From positions 1 through 64,000 of the forward strand of contig JAYPPR010000007.1 of NCBI GenBank assembly GCA_038131595.1: 64,000 bases of DNA, in the 5' to 3' direction. Below, piece by piece: positions 1 to 8,711 of this stretch; position 1 is the stretch's first letter, and each line of letters begins with the position of its first letter. The position numbers and the translations under genes are program-made. The stretch is from UBA9926 sp038131595 (GTDB lineage: Bacteria; Pseudomonadota; Gammaproteobacteria; Pseudomonadales; Azotimanducaceae). Below the pieces are notes generated by a model. The model did no database searches. It saw only the letters and a list, made by a program, of their open reading frames with translations, and had not been told where the DNA came from.

Positions 1-651
1 CGCGGGCTCGGCCAAACTGAAAAACCTGACCACCCCTACACGATGAGCGAGTATGGCGACGACGCGGCGGCAATGCTCGCCGCACTTGGCATCGAGCAGG
101 TGGATGTTATTGGCGTATCCTTCGGCGGAATGGTGGCTCAACACTTTGCCATCCGCCATCCATCGATGATTCGAAAGTTGGTGCTGTGTTGCACATCACC
201 AGGGGGCGATATGCCGAGCTACCCCTTCCACTTGATTCCGGAGGACCTCACCCCCGAGGAGCGATTTCTAACATTAGTGGGCATCTCTGATACTCGCCGA
301 GACCAGGAGTGGCAGGCTGAGCACCCCGAGCAACTTCAGGCGATGATCAAAGGAGTATTAGAGGCACAGATTCCGGACCATGATTCGAGCGCCTCCCGGA
401 TGGGAGCCAGGCGACAGCTTGAAGCCCGTTCGCATCATGATGTCAACGACGCCCTATCGTCTATCGACCTGCCCACTATGATCTGCGCTGGTCGATATGA
501 TGGCATTGCGCCAGCCGCGAACCAGCATCACATGGCCTCACTCATTCCCAACGCGGTACTCAAATGGTACGAGGGTGGTCACATGTTCATGATTCAGGAC
601 AAAAACGCGTGGAGCGATATCATCGCCTTTTTGAATACACCTGATTCATAG
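1..651 (+). CDS. alpha/beta hydrolase, 5' end outside window
   Basis: The reading frame is open from base 1, so the gene starts outside the window; the first ATG at 43 is internal. The residues before it (RGLGQTEKPDHPYT) are the usual RG-x-G segment before the second conserved helix of alpha/beta hydrolases. The nucleophile elbow GVSFGG gives the catalytic Ser, an Asp lies in YDGIAPA, and the His is in GGHMF near the C-terminus, so the triad looks complete in the 216 visible residues. It is probably a soluble esterase, lactonase or C-C hydrolase. The substrate cannot be told. It converges on the next gene. Confidence 0.88.
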   Translation, partial: RGLGQTEKPDHPYTMSEYGDDAAAMLAALGIEQVDVIGVSFGGMVAQHFAIRHPSMIRKLVLCCTSPGGDMPSYPFHLIPEDLTPEERFLTLVGISDTRRDQEWQAEHPEQLQAMIKGVLEAQIPDHDSSASRMGARRQLEARSHHDVNDALSSIDLPTMICAGRYDGIAPAANQHHMASLIPNAVLKWYEGGHMFMIQDKNAWSDIIAFLNTPDS

Positions 652-661
652 CCAGAGGGAT

Positions 662-685
662 AAGCGCGTCGTCAAGGCCGCGCTT
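662..685. terminator. hairpin between convergent genes
   Basis: A 7-bp perfect inverted repeat (AAGCGCG / CGCGCTT) with a 10-nt loop lies in the short gap between two convergent genes. It is followed on the plus strand only by TTAAG, so it is a weak intrinsic terminator, but position and symmetry suit a bidirectional one. Confidence 0.45.
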
Positions 686-708
686 TAAGATGAAACGCTA
701 GCCTTGGG

Positions 709-1314
709 CTACCTAGATTCGCCAACAGGTGGGCGGGGCGTATTCAAAAACGTAACGATCCAATGCACGAGGATCACTAACGCCAAATCGCCTGATACGT
801 CGAGCAACCGGCTGAACCCAAGCCCGCCCAGCGTAGTCAGCAAACAGGCCGTCAACCGCCAGCGAAGCGTGAAGTAATGGAGAGCGCCAAAAATGACACT
901 ACTCAAAAGAACACTTGCACGCGCTCCTAAATCATCGACCAAGTAGAGCGGTAGAAACACGCGAAAAGCCCACTCTTCCACAACGGAAATCAGAAAGAGA
1001 TATCCCACCCAGCCCACCTGAGCTGCAGACCAAGGGATGCCTCTCACGCGTTGGTAGATTGCGATTCCAGCAACAATCGCGACGCACATGGCGAGATAAT
1101 GAACAGGGTGCGCGATCAATGGGGACAGCAACCGCTTCCAGTCATCGACGCGGGCTACCCCTAGCCCCGTCACCACGGCAATCACTGACATTGTGAGAAG
1201 GTGCCGAGAGATCACCTGACGAAAGTGGAGGACCGCGTTTGAGCGGGACTTCGCGGGCCGTTGCAGTCGCCCGCCAGGGAAAGGCATTGATTCTTCTTGC
1301 TCAGGCGCTGACAT
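709..1314 (-). CDS. CPBP (CAAX/Abi) family intramembrane protease
   Basis: About 201 aa with several hydrophobic segments. The three CPBP motifs are present in order: EE-x3-R (VVEEWAFR, mid-protein), F-x3-H (FGALHYF) and H-x3-N-like (HWIVTFLN) at the C-terminus. These form the glutamate/histidine site of Rce1-type membrane proteases. Bacterial members do varied jobs (bacteriocin immunity, peptide maturation) and nothing here names the substrate. The start is uncertain: ATG at 1314 is used, with a TTG directly before it and another ATG nine codons in. No strong ribosome binding site is seen. Confidence 0.75.
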   Translation of the reverse strand: MSAPEQEESMPFPGGRLQRPAKSRSNAVLHFRQVISRHLLTMSVIAVVTGLGVARVDDWKRLLSPLIAHPVHYLAMCVAIVAGIAIYQRVRGIPWSAAQVGWVGYLFLISVVEEWAFRVFLPLYLVDDLGARASVLLSSVIFGALHYFTLRWRLTACLLTTLGGLGFSRLLDVSGDLALVILVHWIVTFLNTPRPPVGESR

Positions 1315-1427
1315 CAAATCGGGACTCTGGATTGGTAGCGCCGAAGATCGTTCCCCGCGGGTCTCGTAATCGTAGTTGGCATCATGCGCAGCATCCGATG
1401 ACTTGCACGGACCAAAGTCAATCGTCG

Positions 1428-2477
1428 TTAAGGTTCAAAAGGGGTTTGAGCACTCACTGGCAACAGTCCGTGCGTTGTCAGCCAGCGCACCAACGCTTGG
1501 TTCACCTCAATCGGTCGTTCCTGCGCCATCCAATGCCCAGAATCAATAATGACCTCATCGAGTTGAGTACAAAATTCCCGCATGGGCCCTGCCGCTCCAG
1601 AGGTCACAGTCTCACAAACATAGTCGTAGCGACCGGCTAGAAACAAAACGGGCATGTCTAATCGACCGTCGTTGAGCGCTTCATTTGCGAACGCTTCATT
1701 GGCCTCGTGATTCATGTAGAAAGCATCAGGTCCAAAGAACCCATTTCGCTCCAGACCTTCGGCGTAAACCGCTAAATCTGCTTCAGTAAGCACGTCAGTA
1801 TCGAGCGGCGCGTCTGGCGCGTGGCCCAACCCGCCGAACCATCCGCCATCACGGCGGGTGGTTGCCGTTCCCGCAGGAAGCCCCTGCCCTGCGGGATCTC
1901 CCTTTCGGAATAGCGCTTGAATGGTGGCACGAGGGTTTGCATCGAACGCTCGGGTCGCCTCGGCAAAGTGTTCCTCGTAGTAGCGCTGATAATCCCACTG
2001 CCCTGCGGGGTAACTCTCTTCTGGATAGATCGACCGGTCCACTAAACTGATGGTGTGATTGAGTCCCCGCTCGAGGTGATAGTAAGGCACACAAAGACTC
2101 GCAACCGCCTGACAGCGTGCTGGAAAATGGCTCGCCACGCTGAACACAACAGGGCTACCCCAATCATGACCTACCCACACCGCTTGATCGATTTCCAGCG
2201 CATCGATCAACCCAATCATGTCACTGGTTAGTGCCTCGAGCGCATAATCCGATGTCTCGCGATAGACGGTTGAATCCCCATAGCCCCGTTGATCCGGCGC
2301 GATAACCCTGAACCCCAATCCCGCCAGCACAGGGATCTGATGTCGCCAACTGATCGCACGCTCTGGCCAGCCATGCACCAGCACAATCGCCGGCGCATTG
2401 GCGTCACCCGCTTCAAGGAACGCAGTCTGATGCTTGCCGATCGTGACCCTTCTTTCCCTGACGTCTAGCGAAGGCAC
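1428..2477 (-). CDS. epoxide-hydrolase-like alpha/beta hydrolase
   Basis: A 349-aa alpha/beta hydrolase. It has the oxyanion motif HGWPE near residue 35 and the elbow GHDWGSP with Asp, not Ser, as nucleophile. That substitution is the mark of soluble epoxide hydrolases and haloalkane dehalogenases. The acid lies in GRYDYVCE and the base in SGHWMAQ. HGWPE before the elbow favours epoxide hydrolase. It starts (GTG) 5 bp after the P450 gene stop, so the two are very likely co-transcribed, and the enzyme may open epoxides that the P450 makes. That link is inferred from position and chemistry. Confidence 0.82.
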   Translation of the reverse strand: MPSLDVRERRVTIGKHQTAFLEAGDANAPAIVLVHGWPERAISWRHQIPVLAGLGFRVIAPDQRGYGDSTVYRETSDYALEALTSDMIGLIDALEIDQAVWVGHDWGSPVVFSVASHFPARCQAVASLCVPYYHLERGLNHTISLVDRSIYPEESYPAGQWDYQRYYEEHFAEATRAFDANPRATIQALFRKGDPAGQGLPAGTATTRRDGGWFGGLGHAPDAPLDTDVLTEADLAVYAEGLERNGFFGPDAFYMNHEANEAFANEALNDGRLDMPVLFLAGRYDYVCETVTSGAAGPMREFCTQLDEVIIDSGHWMAQERPIEVNQALVRWLTTHGLLPVSAQTPFEP

Positions 2478-2482
2478 GCCGA

Positions 2483-3814
2483 TTAACCCTTAATCTGGAC
2501 GGGTAGGTCACGAATACCATGGATGAAGTTGGACCTTAAATACACAGGATCATCCACGACCTCGATCCGCTTGAAGCGCTTCAGGATCTCCTCCCACAGC
2601 ACCGTCAATTGCATTTCACCGAGGCGATTACCGACGCAGCGGTGGATCCCGTACCCAAACGACAAATGATGGCGCGGATTCACGCGATCTATAATGAATT
2701 GATCGGCATCAGGAATAGCATCAGAGTCGCGATTACCCGAGATGTACCACATCACGACTTTATCCCCCGCCCGAATGGTTTTGCCGCCGAGTTCCACATC
2801 TTTCACTGCTGTACGGCACATGTGCGCCACCGGCGACTGCCAGCGGATCATTTCAGGCACCATTTTGGGGATTAAACTTGGATCTGCGAGCAATTTATCG
2901 TATTCCGCAGGGTGCTGATTAAGCGCCAGCACGCCCCCCGAAATGGAATTTCTTGTCGTGTCATTGCCCCCGACAATCAGTAACAGCATGTTCCCTAAAA
3001 ATTCGTTAGGGGGCATGTTCTTGGTGGCCTCGCTCTGCGCGAGAATCGAGATTAGATCACTCCCCTTTTCGGAGCGCCCGGCGCGCTCTTTCCAGACCGC
3101 GTCAAAATATTCAAAGCATTTCCAAAGTTCTTGAAACGCCTCTTGAGGCGTTTCAAATACGTCAGGGTTACCAATGTTTTCGACGGTATCAGACCAATAA
3201 ATCAGTTTATGTCGATCCTCCTGCGGGACATCAAATAAGGTCGCAAGCATTTGCCCTGTTAGTTCTACTGAAACAGACCGAACCCAATTAAACGTCTCGT
3301 TTCTAGGCAATCCGTCCAAAATCGCGCCGGCGCGCTCCCGAATGAGCCCTTTCAGTTCCTGAAGCCTGGCTTGGGTAAAACTTGGCGACACGACTCGCCT
3401 CTGATCATCATGGACGGGAGGGTCTTGCATAATAAACATAGGCAAATGAAACATGGGATCCGGCGCCTCATCTGGCTGCCTTGGTCGCCCACCCATGCGT
3501 ATGCCGCCCTGGTTAATGTCTGAGGAAAACTCCTCGTGATGCGTGTCTACGTGCATGATGTCGGTGAACTTCGTAACCGACCAATAGGGCCCCACCATAC
3601 TCTCGGGCGTGTAATGCACGGGTGACTCCGCTCGCAGCCGCTCGAAATAAGGCCAAAACGTGTTGGCTTCGAAGAGGGCAGGATGAGCAGGGTCCAGTGT
3701 TTCCAGCTCAAGGCTCATCGGATCAACGAAGGGGTCAATATTCCACTTGTCGAACGCTTCGCGATTGCTGAGCTGCATTTGTTCGCTGGTGTTATTCTCT
3801 GTCGATTCTGTCAT
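2483..3814 (-). CDS. cytochrome P450, CYP153-like
   Basis: A 443-aa soluble bacterial P450. The heme-binding loop FGYGIHRCVGNRLG carries the Cys thiolate ligand, the I-helix has GGNDTTRN, and the ExxR motif is in PEMIRWQSP. Segments such as LLLIVGGNDTTRN, DKVVMWYISGNRD and HRCVGNRLGEMQL closely resemble CYP153 enzymes, which hydroxylate the terminal carbon of medium-chain alkanes and fatty acids and can epoxidise alkenes. CYP153 normally needs a ferredoxin and a ferredoxin reductase; neither is adjacent. It is the first gene of a two-gene minus-strand operon. The family call is from memory of motifs, not from a search. Confidence 0.88.
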   Translation of the reverse strand: MTESTENNTSEQMQLSNREAFDKWNIDPFVDPMSLELETLDPAHPALFEANTFWPYFERLRAESPVHYTPESMVGPYWSVTKFTDIMHVDTHHEEFSSDINQGGIRMGGRPRQPDEAPDPMFHLPMFIMQDPPVHDDQRRVVSPSFTQARLQELKGLIRERAGAILDGLPRNETFNWVRSVSVELTGQMLATLFDVPQEDRHKLIYWSDTVENIGNPDVFETPQEAFQELWKCFEYFDAVWKERAGRSEKGSDLISILAQSEATKNMPPNEFLGNMLLLIVGGNDTTRNSISGGVLALNQHPAEYDKLLADPSLIPKMVPEMIRWQSPVAHMCRTAVKDVELGGKTIRAGDKVVMWYISGNRDSDAIPDADQFIIDRVNPRHHLSFGYGIHRCVGNRLGEMQLTVLWEEILKRFKRIEVVDDPVYLRSNFIHGIRDLPVQIKG

Positions 3815-3844
3815 CTCACGCTCCTTACAACTGACGATTAGCTG

Positions 3845-3872
3845 TTAACTGTTGGCGCTTAACTGTTGGCGC
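3845..3872. repeat. two perfect 14-bp tandem units
   Basis: Two head-to-tail copies of TTAACTGTTGGCGC lie about 30 bp upstream of the P450 start. The rest of this 262-bp intergenic stretch (3815-4076) holds no convincing gene; a minus-strand open frame across it has no family features. Confidence 0.7.
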
Positions 3873-4010
3873 TCGCCTCTCGCGAATTCAATCTCTTTGG
3901 CCCCGTCTGCAACAACCGCGGGCCGGTACTGGTTTTACACTGCTCGATTGCATTTAGATGAGTGAGGTTAGGTGAATCTTGGGTGAGCACCTTGCAGTCC
4001 CACTCACTCA

Positions 4011-4049
4011 CCTGCATCAATGACCTGCATCGATGACCTGCATCGATAA
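4011..4049. repeat. three 13-bp tandem units
   Basis: Three consecutive units CCTGCATCAATGA, CCTGCATCGATGA and CCTGCATCGATAA differ at one or two positions. They sit between the P450 gene and the enoyl-CoA hydratase stop. The 13-bp period recurs in degenerate arrays near 16.3 kb and 17.8 kb with different sequence. Confidence 0.75.
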
Positions 4050-4076
4050 CCATGGCGGCGCTTGTGAAGGGCTCGT

Positions 4077-4889
4077 TTAACGCCCCCTAAAGCTCGGCGC
4101 TCGTTTCTCGGCGAACGCCTTAATCGCCTCACGATAGTCATCAGTCTGCCGGCACTCAGCCAGACGCTCGGCTTCTCGGTTAATGGCAGTGTGATGATCG
4201 ATACTCAACGCATCATCTAAGTTCTTTTTGATCGCAGCATAAGCCGCGCTCGGTCCGCCAGCGAGTCGCACTGCCAGCGCCATTGCCGAAGCAGGTAACG
4301 CTTCATCCTCCACAACCTCGTTAAATAAGCCGAGCCGCAAGCTTTCTTCCGCATCGACTCGATCGCCTAACAACATCAGTGCTCGCGCCTGGGCAGGGCC
4401 GACCACTTGGGTGAGCAGCCAGGCGATACCATAATCGCCCGACAAGCCGATATTTGCATAACCGGTGCTGGCAAACGCCTTTTCCCCGGCGATGCGGAAG
4501 TCACAACAAAGCGCTATGGCAAGGCCCGCCCCCGCGGCGGCACCGGGCAGTGCCGCGACTGTAGGCTTCAGGAGTGATCGGAGTGCACCACCAATGCCCT
4601 GGTGCCGGGTCCGCAAGGCGTCGAGCGCCGCAGCTGGACTGGGCGGCGCTGATTGGTCAGCGTCGCGATTCATGCGCTTCACGTCACCGCCGCTACAAAA
4701 CGCGTTACCAGCCCCTGTAATCAGTACAGCCCGTACCGCATCGTCGACCGCGGCCCAGCGAATGGCCTCGATTAAATTCCGCGTCATACCGCTAGATAAT
4801 GCGTTTCTTGCCTCGGGACGATTCAATGTGAGCTTGGCAACGCCTTCGATTTGCTCAACGACCAGGTCCTCTGAATCAGATTCGAACAC
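4077..4889 (-). CDS. enoyl-CoA hydratase/isomerase
   Basis: A 270-aa crotonase-fold protein. The CoA/oxyanion loop reads GNAFCSGGDVK and the second oxyanion segment GAAAGAGLAIALCCDFRIA; both fit enoyl-CoA hydratases and isomerases of acyl-CoA breakdown. A much longer open frame runs upstream to 5024, but GTG at 4889 follows AAGGAG by five bases and gives the normal family length, so that start is chosen. The extra upstream residues would overlap the next gene. The exact substrate is not readable. Confidence 0.85.
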   Translation of the reverse strand: MFESDSEDLVVEQIEGVAKLTLNRPEARNALSSGMTRNLIEAIRWAAVDDAVRAVLITGAGNAFCSGGDVKRMNRDADQSAPPSPAAALDALRTRHQGIGGALRSLLKPTVAALPGAAAGAGLAIALCCDFRIAGEKAFASTGYANIGLSGDYGIAWLLTQVVGPAQARALMLLGDRVDAEESLRLGLFNEVVEDEALPASAMALAVRLAGGPSAAYAAIKKNLDDALSIDHHTAINREAERLAECRQTDDYREAIKAFAEKRAPSFRGR

Positions 4890-5007
4890 GACACACTCCT
4901 TGAATTGATGCGGATCCTTTTCTCTTGATTCATGAATCCTTGATAAGTGGGCTGGCTGATTCGATGGTGGATCGAAAGTTAACCAGCCCTTTTGAATCGG
5001 TCTGCGC

Positions 5008-6291
5008 TCAGCGCGCCAACACAACCTCTCCGCCCTTCATCACGAAAGACACATGCTCCATCTGGTCAATCCGCTCAATGGGGTTTCCGCGAACCGCCAC
5101 AATGTCGGCTAGTTTCCCGGCTTCAATGGCCCCTAAATCTTGGCTCATGCCAGAGAGGTCCGCTGCTGCAACGGTTGCGCTCTGGATCGCCTCCATGGCT
5201 GGCATACCTGCCTCGACCATATAGACGAATTCTTTCCAATTATCCCCATGGGCCGACACTCCAGTATCAGTACCAAAGGCAATCTTCACGCCGGCAGCAT
5301 AGGCTTTGGCAAAAGTCCCCTGAATCGTTGGGCCTACTTCGCGGGCTTTGGGTCTCACAATGTCAGAAAAGAAGCCATCGATTTCGGCTTTTTCGGCAAC
5401 GAACTTGCCAGCGATGATGGTCGGCACATAGTAGGTACCTCGCTCCTTCATGAGCGCCATCACCCGCTCATCCATAAAGGTTCCATGCTCGATCGAGGCC
5501 ACGCCTGCATCAACCGCCCGGTACATCCCGTCGGCACCGTGGGCATGGGCGGCAACCTTGAATCCATAGTCGTTCGCGGTATCAATAATCGCGCGGAGCT
5601 CGTCCATTTTAAATTGAGGATTTTGGCCGTTTTTGGCTTGCGACAAGACTCCGCCGGTCGCGGTGATCTTAATCAGGTCGGCACCCTCTTTGTAACGCTG
5701 GCGCACCGCCTTCCTAGCATCGGCCACGCCATTCACAACGCCAGCCGCTGGACCAGGATCGCCCATCAAGGCGTGGTTTCGCCCATTCGTCGGGTCAGCA
5801 TGCCCTCCCGTTGTGGCAATACTTTTGCCGGCAGCGACAATCCGTGGGCCAACAATATCCCCCCGGTTGATCGCGTCGCGAAGACTGATCGCAAGATTGT
5901 GGCTGCTGCCTAAATCTCGCACGAGTGTGAAGCCCGCCATCAGTGTTCGCTCTGCGAACTTCACAGAGCCATAGGCATAGTCGGCAGGATTCCATCTGAA
6001 TTGCTTAGTGAACCCATCGGGCGACGATTCACTGATGATATGCACGTGCATATCCATCAGACCAGGCATGCAGGTTTGACCCTCAAGACGGGTAGTGACG
6101 GTCATGTCACCTGGCAGGTCAGACTCATCCATGACGGCTTGGATGCGCTCGCCGTCAATCACGATCGCTTGCCAGTTCGCCAGCGTGCCACTTCGAACAT
6201 CGATCAACTGCTCACACACCAACACCTCGCTCAGCGCATGAGATGAAAACAACGCGCTGGCGAAGACGCCTATCAGCGCACGCGTGATCAT
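5008..6291 (-). CDS. exported amidohydrolase, imidazolonepropionase/prolidase-like
   Basis: 427 aa beginning with a signal peptide (hydrophobic stretch to about residue 20, ending SHALSEV). The metal-dependent amidohydrolase motifs follow in order: DMHVHI (metal HxH), a candidate carboxylated Lys in LIKITATGG, His in AAHAHGADG, His in IEHGTF, and Asp in FGTDTG. The C-terminus returns to the beta-sandwich (AGKLADIVAVRGNPI). Such exported members cleave dipeptides or related cyclic amides in the periplasm or outside. It overlaps the preceding metallo-hydrolase gene by 4 bp, so the two are co-translated and probably act on related material. Confidence 0.85.
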   Translation of the reverse strand: MITRALIGVFASALFSSHALSEVLVCEQLIDVRSGTLANWQAIVIDGERIQAVMDESDLPGDMTVTTRLEGQTCMPGLMDMHVHIISESSPDGFTKQFRWNPADYAYGSVKFAERTLMAGFTLVRDLGSSHNLAISLRDAINRGDIVGPRIVAAGKSIATTGGHADPTNGRNHALMGDPGPAAGVVNGVADARKAVRQRYKEGADLIKITATGGVLSQAKNGQNPQFKMDELRAIIDTANDYGFKVAAHAHGADGMYRAVDAGVASIEHGTFMDERVMALMKERGTYYVPTIIAGKFVAEKAEIDGFFSDIVRPKAREVGPTIQGTFAKAYAAGVKIAFGTDTGVSAHGDNWKEFVYMVEAGMPAMEAIQSATVAAADLSGMSQDLGAIEAGKLADIVAVRGNPIERIDQMEHVSFVMKGGEVVLAR

Positions 6292-7268
6292 CGATCGACG
6301 ACCTTGTGAGTCAAGCTGAAGTACCCGCGATTTAGCAGTAGCCCGGGATCACCACGGGTCTCGTCATAAGCCGCTGTGATGTCGCTGCTCAGCACATCCT
6401 CAAGCGACGCGCCCGCTTCGATCATCTCCATCATCTGATCTCGAATATCTGTCAGCATCGCGATGTAATCGCTCAATCCTTGGTAATCCGAAATGGGACC
6501 GTGGCCAGGAATCACGACCGTCGTCTCGTCAATTTGCGCGAGGGTCTGCTTACAAAACTCAATCACTCCATCCAGCGTACCGCCGTTCCCCGCATCAATG
6601 AACGGGTAGCCAGCGTTGTTATAGACATCGCCAAGATGCACGGCATTGCTACCCCGAAAGATGACCGCGGTATCGCCCGTTGTATGGGCTTCGCCAAAGT
6701 GCATGAGATCGACTTGTTCACCATTGATATGGAACTGCATGGCGTCTTCAAAGGTAATCACCGGCAGTGCTTCATGGGGATACGCCTCTTGTGCATAAGC
6801 AACCCCCACAAGGTTAATCACTTGGTCGGTTAGCATCTTCTCCCTTGAATTCGCCTGGGATACAAGCCAGGTGCCTGCGGGCCCGAGCGCCAAATTGCCG
6901 TCCGCATGATCAAAGTGCCAGTGCGTATTGATCGCAAAATCAACGGCGCCACCACCCAGCTCTCCAATGGCGGCATTGATGCGATCCATCATTTGCGGAA
7001 ACTGATCGTCTACAATCAGCACACCATCCTCGCCGACCGATACGGCAATATTGCCACCGACACCGAACAGCACGTAAAGGCTATCGGTCACCTTCTCGGT
7101 CACGATCTCAGTACCTTCAAAGTCCCATCCAAAGGCAGTGGAAATGCCCTCAATGTTCATCGGGTCTGGAACCGGTGGCCCGGAGTGTGCAATCCCTTGC
7201 TGAGCCGCGCCTAAACCAAGCATCACGGTGAAAAAAAGTGCCTTCAAATGATGATTTTGTCGCATCAC
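6288..7268 (-). CDS. exported metallo-beta-lactamase-fold hydrolase
   Basis: 326 aa with an N-terminal signal peptide ending near GIAHSG. The zinc motif HxHxDH is in THWHFDHADG, followed by His in EAHTTGD, Asp in HLGDVYN and His in PGHGPI, so both zinc sites look intact. It resembles exported MBL-fold hydrolases near subclass B lactamases and quinoprotein-relay proteins. A true lactamase cannot be asserted. Its stop overlaps the amidohydrolase start by 4 bp, so the pair forms an operon transcribed from the 7.3-7.6 kb region. Confidence 0.85.
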   Translation of the reverse strand: MMRQNHHLKALFFTVMLGLGAAQQGIAHSGPPVPDPMNIEGISTAFGWDFEGTEIVTEKVTDSLYVLFGVGGNIAVSVGEDGVLIVDDQFPQMMDRINAAIGELGGGAVDFAINTHWHFDHADGNLALGPAGTWLVSQANSREKMLTDQVINLVGVAYAQEAYPHEALPVITFEDAMQFHINGEQVDLMHFGEAHTTGDTAVIFRGSNAVHLGDVYNNAGYPFIDAGNGGTLDGVIEFCKQTLAQIDETTVVIPGHGPISDYQGLSDYIAMLTDIRDQMMEMIEAGASLEDVLSSDITAAYDETRGDPGLLLNRGYFSLTHKVVDR

Positions 7269-7646
7269 TGCCTCCTAACGATTGGAAAACGTTGTCTAGA
7301 ACCGGCTACTTGAACCGCGCGCGACAGCAGCATTTGCGCAGCTATAGGCCAAGGCGTTAAGCCGAGTAGTGGTCCCAGTAAACCGTACCCTTTGGGCACC
7401 CGCAAGCGCCGAATCGACATTATGTAGCACCTGCTACATTTTTTTGTTACTGTGCCTTCACTTAGCAACACCAAAACCGGTTAACCGTGGCGTCTGGCCT
7501 CGCCGGCTTCCTGGATTAGTTTCGATGCACGCTCAACCGCCCACCCTCTTTACTTCGCTCGTTTCTCTACTGCGGCGATACCAGCGCCGCTTGAATGCGA
7601 TGAACGGCTCCGTAAGGAATGAACACCCTGGTTTTCGTTAGCCAGA
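7269..7646. other. 378-bp divergent intergenic region
   Basis: Control region between the divergent metallo-hydrolase and efflux operons. Apart from the palindrome at 7422-7445 I see no gene. Short open frames on both strands lack family features. An ATG preceded by AAGGA at 7621 opens a frame one base out of register with the efflux lipoprotein gene. Confidence 0.5.
7422..7445 (+). terminator. perfect palindrome plus T-tract: attenuator or operator
   Basis: ATGTAGC and GCTACAT form a perfect 7-bp stem around a 4-nt loop, followed at once by seven T on the plus strand. This is a textbook intrinsic terminator shape with no plus-strand gene upstream of it. Read as DNA it is also a symmetric operator (TGTAGCA-CC-TGCTACA) between two divergent operons. 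It could attenuate the efflux operon 200 bp downstream or bind a TetR/MarR-type repressor. Confidence 0.6.
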
Positions 7647-8711
7647 TTGATATTGGTCTGGCCGACGTTTGCCGCCATCGTGATCACAGGTTGCGCTGAC
7701 AGTAACGAATCCTTTATCAATGAGGAGGCTCAAATAGGCCCTAGCCCGAGGCCGGCACTCATTGCTACGCTTGAGCAACCGTCGGATCGGATCCTTCACG
7801 AATTCGTCGGCAAGGTCGATGCCGCTCAAACCGTTGATCTCTCGTTTGAGGTTAGCGGGCAGCTCGCATCGGTCACTCCCCGGGAAGGCGACAGACTCGC
7901 TGAGGGGTCACTCATAGCGGCGCTGGATCCAACCCCTTTTGAGATCAGCGTCAGAGAGGCAAAAGCGCAGTTCGAACTGGCCGAACTTGATCTCCGCCGC
8001 AAACGCGCACTGTTGAAAGACAAAGCCATTTCTCCTGCCCTCGTGGATCAAGCGAGCGCTCAACTTGATCTGGCGCGAGCCCATCTTGAAATGAGCGAGC
8101 GACATCTCTCTGAGACCCGATTAGTTGCACCCTTTGATGGACTGCTCAGCCGCCGATACGTTGACAACCACAGTCTTGCCGCCGCAGGCCAGGCCATCGT
8201 AAGGCTGAGCGATCTCACGGAAATATTCGTGCGAATCGCAGTTCCAGAGCGTCTTGTCAGCACGATCAATGACCGCACAGTGACAAACCTTTGGGCTCGC
8301 CTTCCTGGCGTGGACACAGACATCCCGCTTGCGCTGAAAGAATTTGCAGGCGAAGCAAACGCCGTCGCCCAGAGTTATCGTGTGACATTGGTGATGACTG
8401 GCCCACCGCCCGTTGACGTGCTGCCCGGAATGAATGTGACCGTCTATGCCGAACGCGCCATGCCAAACCTCTATCCGCGAATCCCGCTCGATGCCATCCA
8501 TGAATCGCCAGATGGATCCTTCTATGTTTGGCGGTACGCCAATGAGTCGCAAACCGTGGCAAGACAACCGGTGCGAGTCGGTGACATTCGTGAGGGTCAA
8601 GTCGAAATCGAAGAAGGCCTCAAGCCAGGGGACCGCTTTGCTGCCGCCGGTGGGCAACAGCTCCGAGAGGGCATGCGTGTTAGGCCCATGACGCCTGCGC
8701 AGCCACGATGA
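7647..8711 (+). CDS. RND efflux membrane-fusion lipoprotein
   Basis: About 354 aa of the HlyD/AcrA periplasmic adaptor family. A short hydrophobic leader ends in the lipobox VITGC, so the protein is probably lipid-anchored at Cys16. Next come the lipoyl half-motif (VDLSFEVSGQLASV), an alpha-hairpin (residues about 85-150) and the second lipoyl half (RLVAPFDGLLSRRYV), then beta-barrel and membrane-proximal domains. The start is awkward: only TTG codons (7647, 7653) are available in frame and no ribosome site is evident. The pump gene overlaps its stop by 4 bp. Confidence 0.85.
   Translation: MILVWPTFAAIVITGCADSNESFINEEAQIGPSPRPALIATLEQPSDRILHEFVGKVDAAQTVDLSFEVSGQLASVTPREGDRLAEGSLIAALDPTPFEISVREAKAQFELAELDLRRKRALLKDKAISPALVDQASAQLDLARAHLEMSERHLSETRLVAPFDGLLSRRYVDNHSLAAAGQAIVRLSDLTEIFVRIAVPERLVSTINDRTVTNLWARLPGVDTDIPLALKEFAGEANAVAQSYRVTLVMTGPPPVDVLPGMNVTVYAERAMPNLYPRIPLDAIHESPDGSFYVWRYANESQTVARQPVRVGDIREGQVEIEEGLKPGDRFAAAGGQQLREGMRVRPMTPAQPR

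Noticed and set aside
5140..5913. 257-codon plus-strand frame opposite the amidohydrolase
   Set aside because: Antisense of a supported gene.
7369..7641. 90-codon plus-strand frame before the efflux operon, considered as a small regulator
   Set aside because: It crosses the terminator-like palindrome and lacks a helix-turn-helix.
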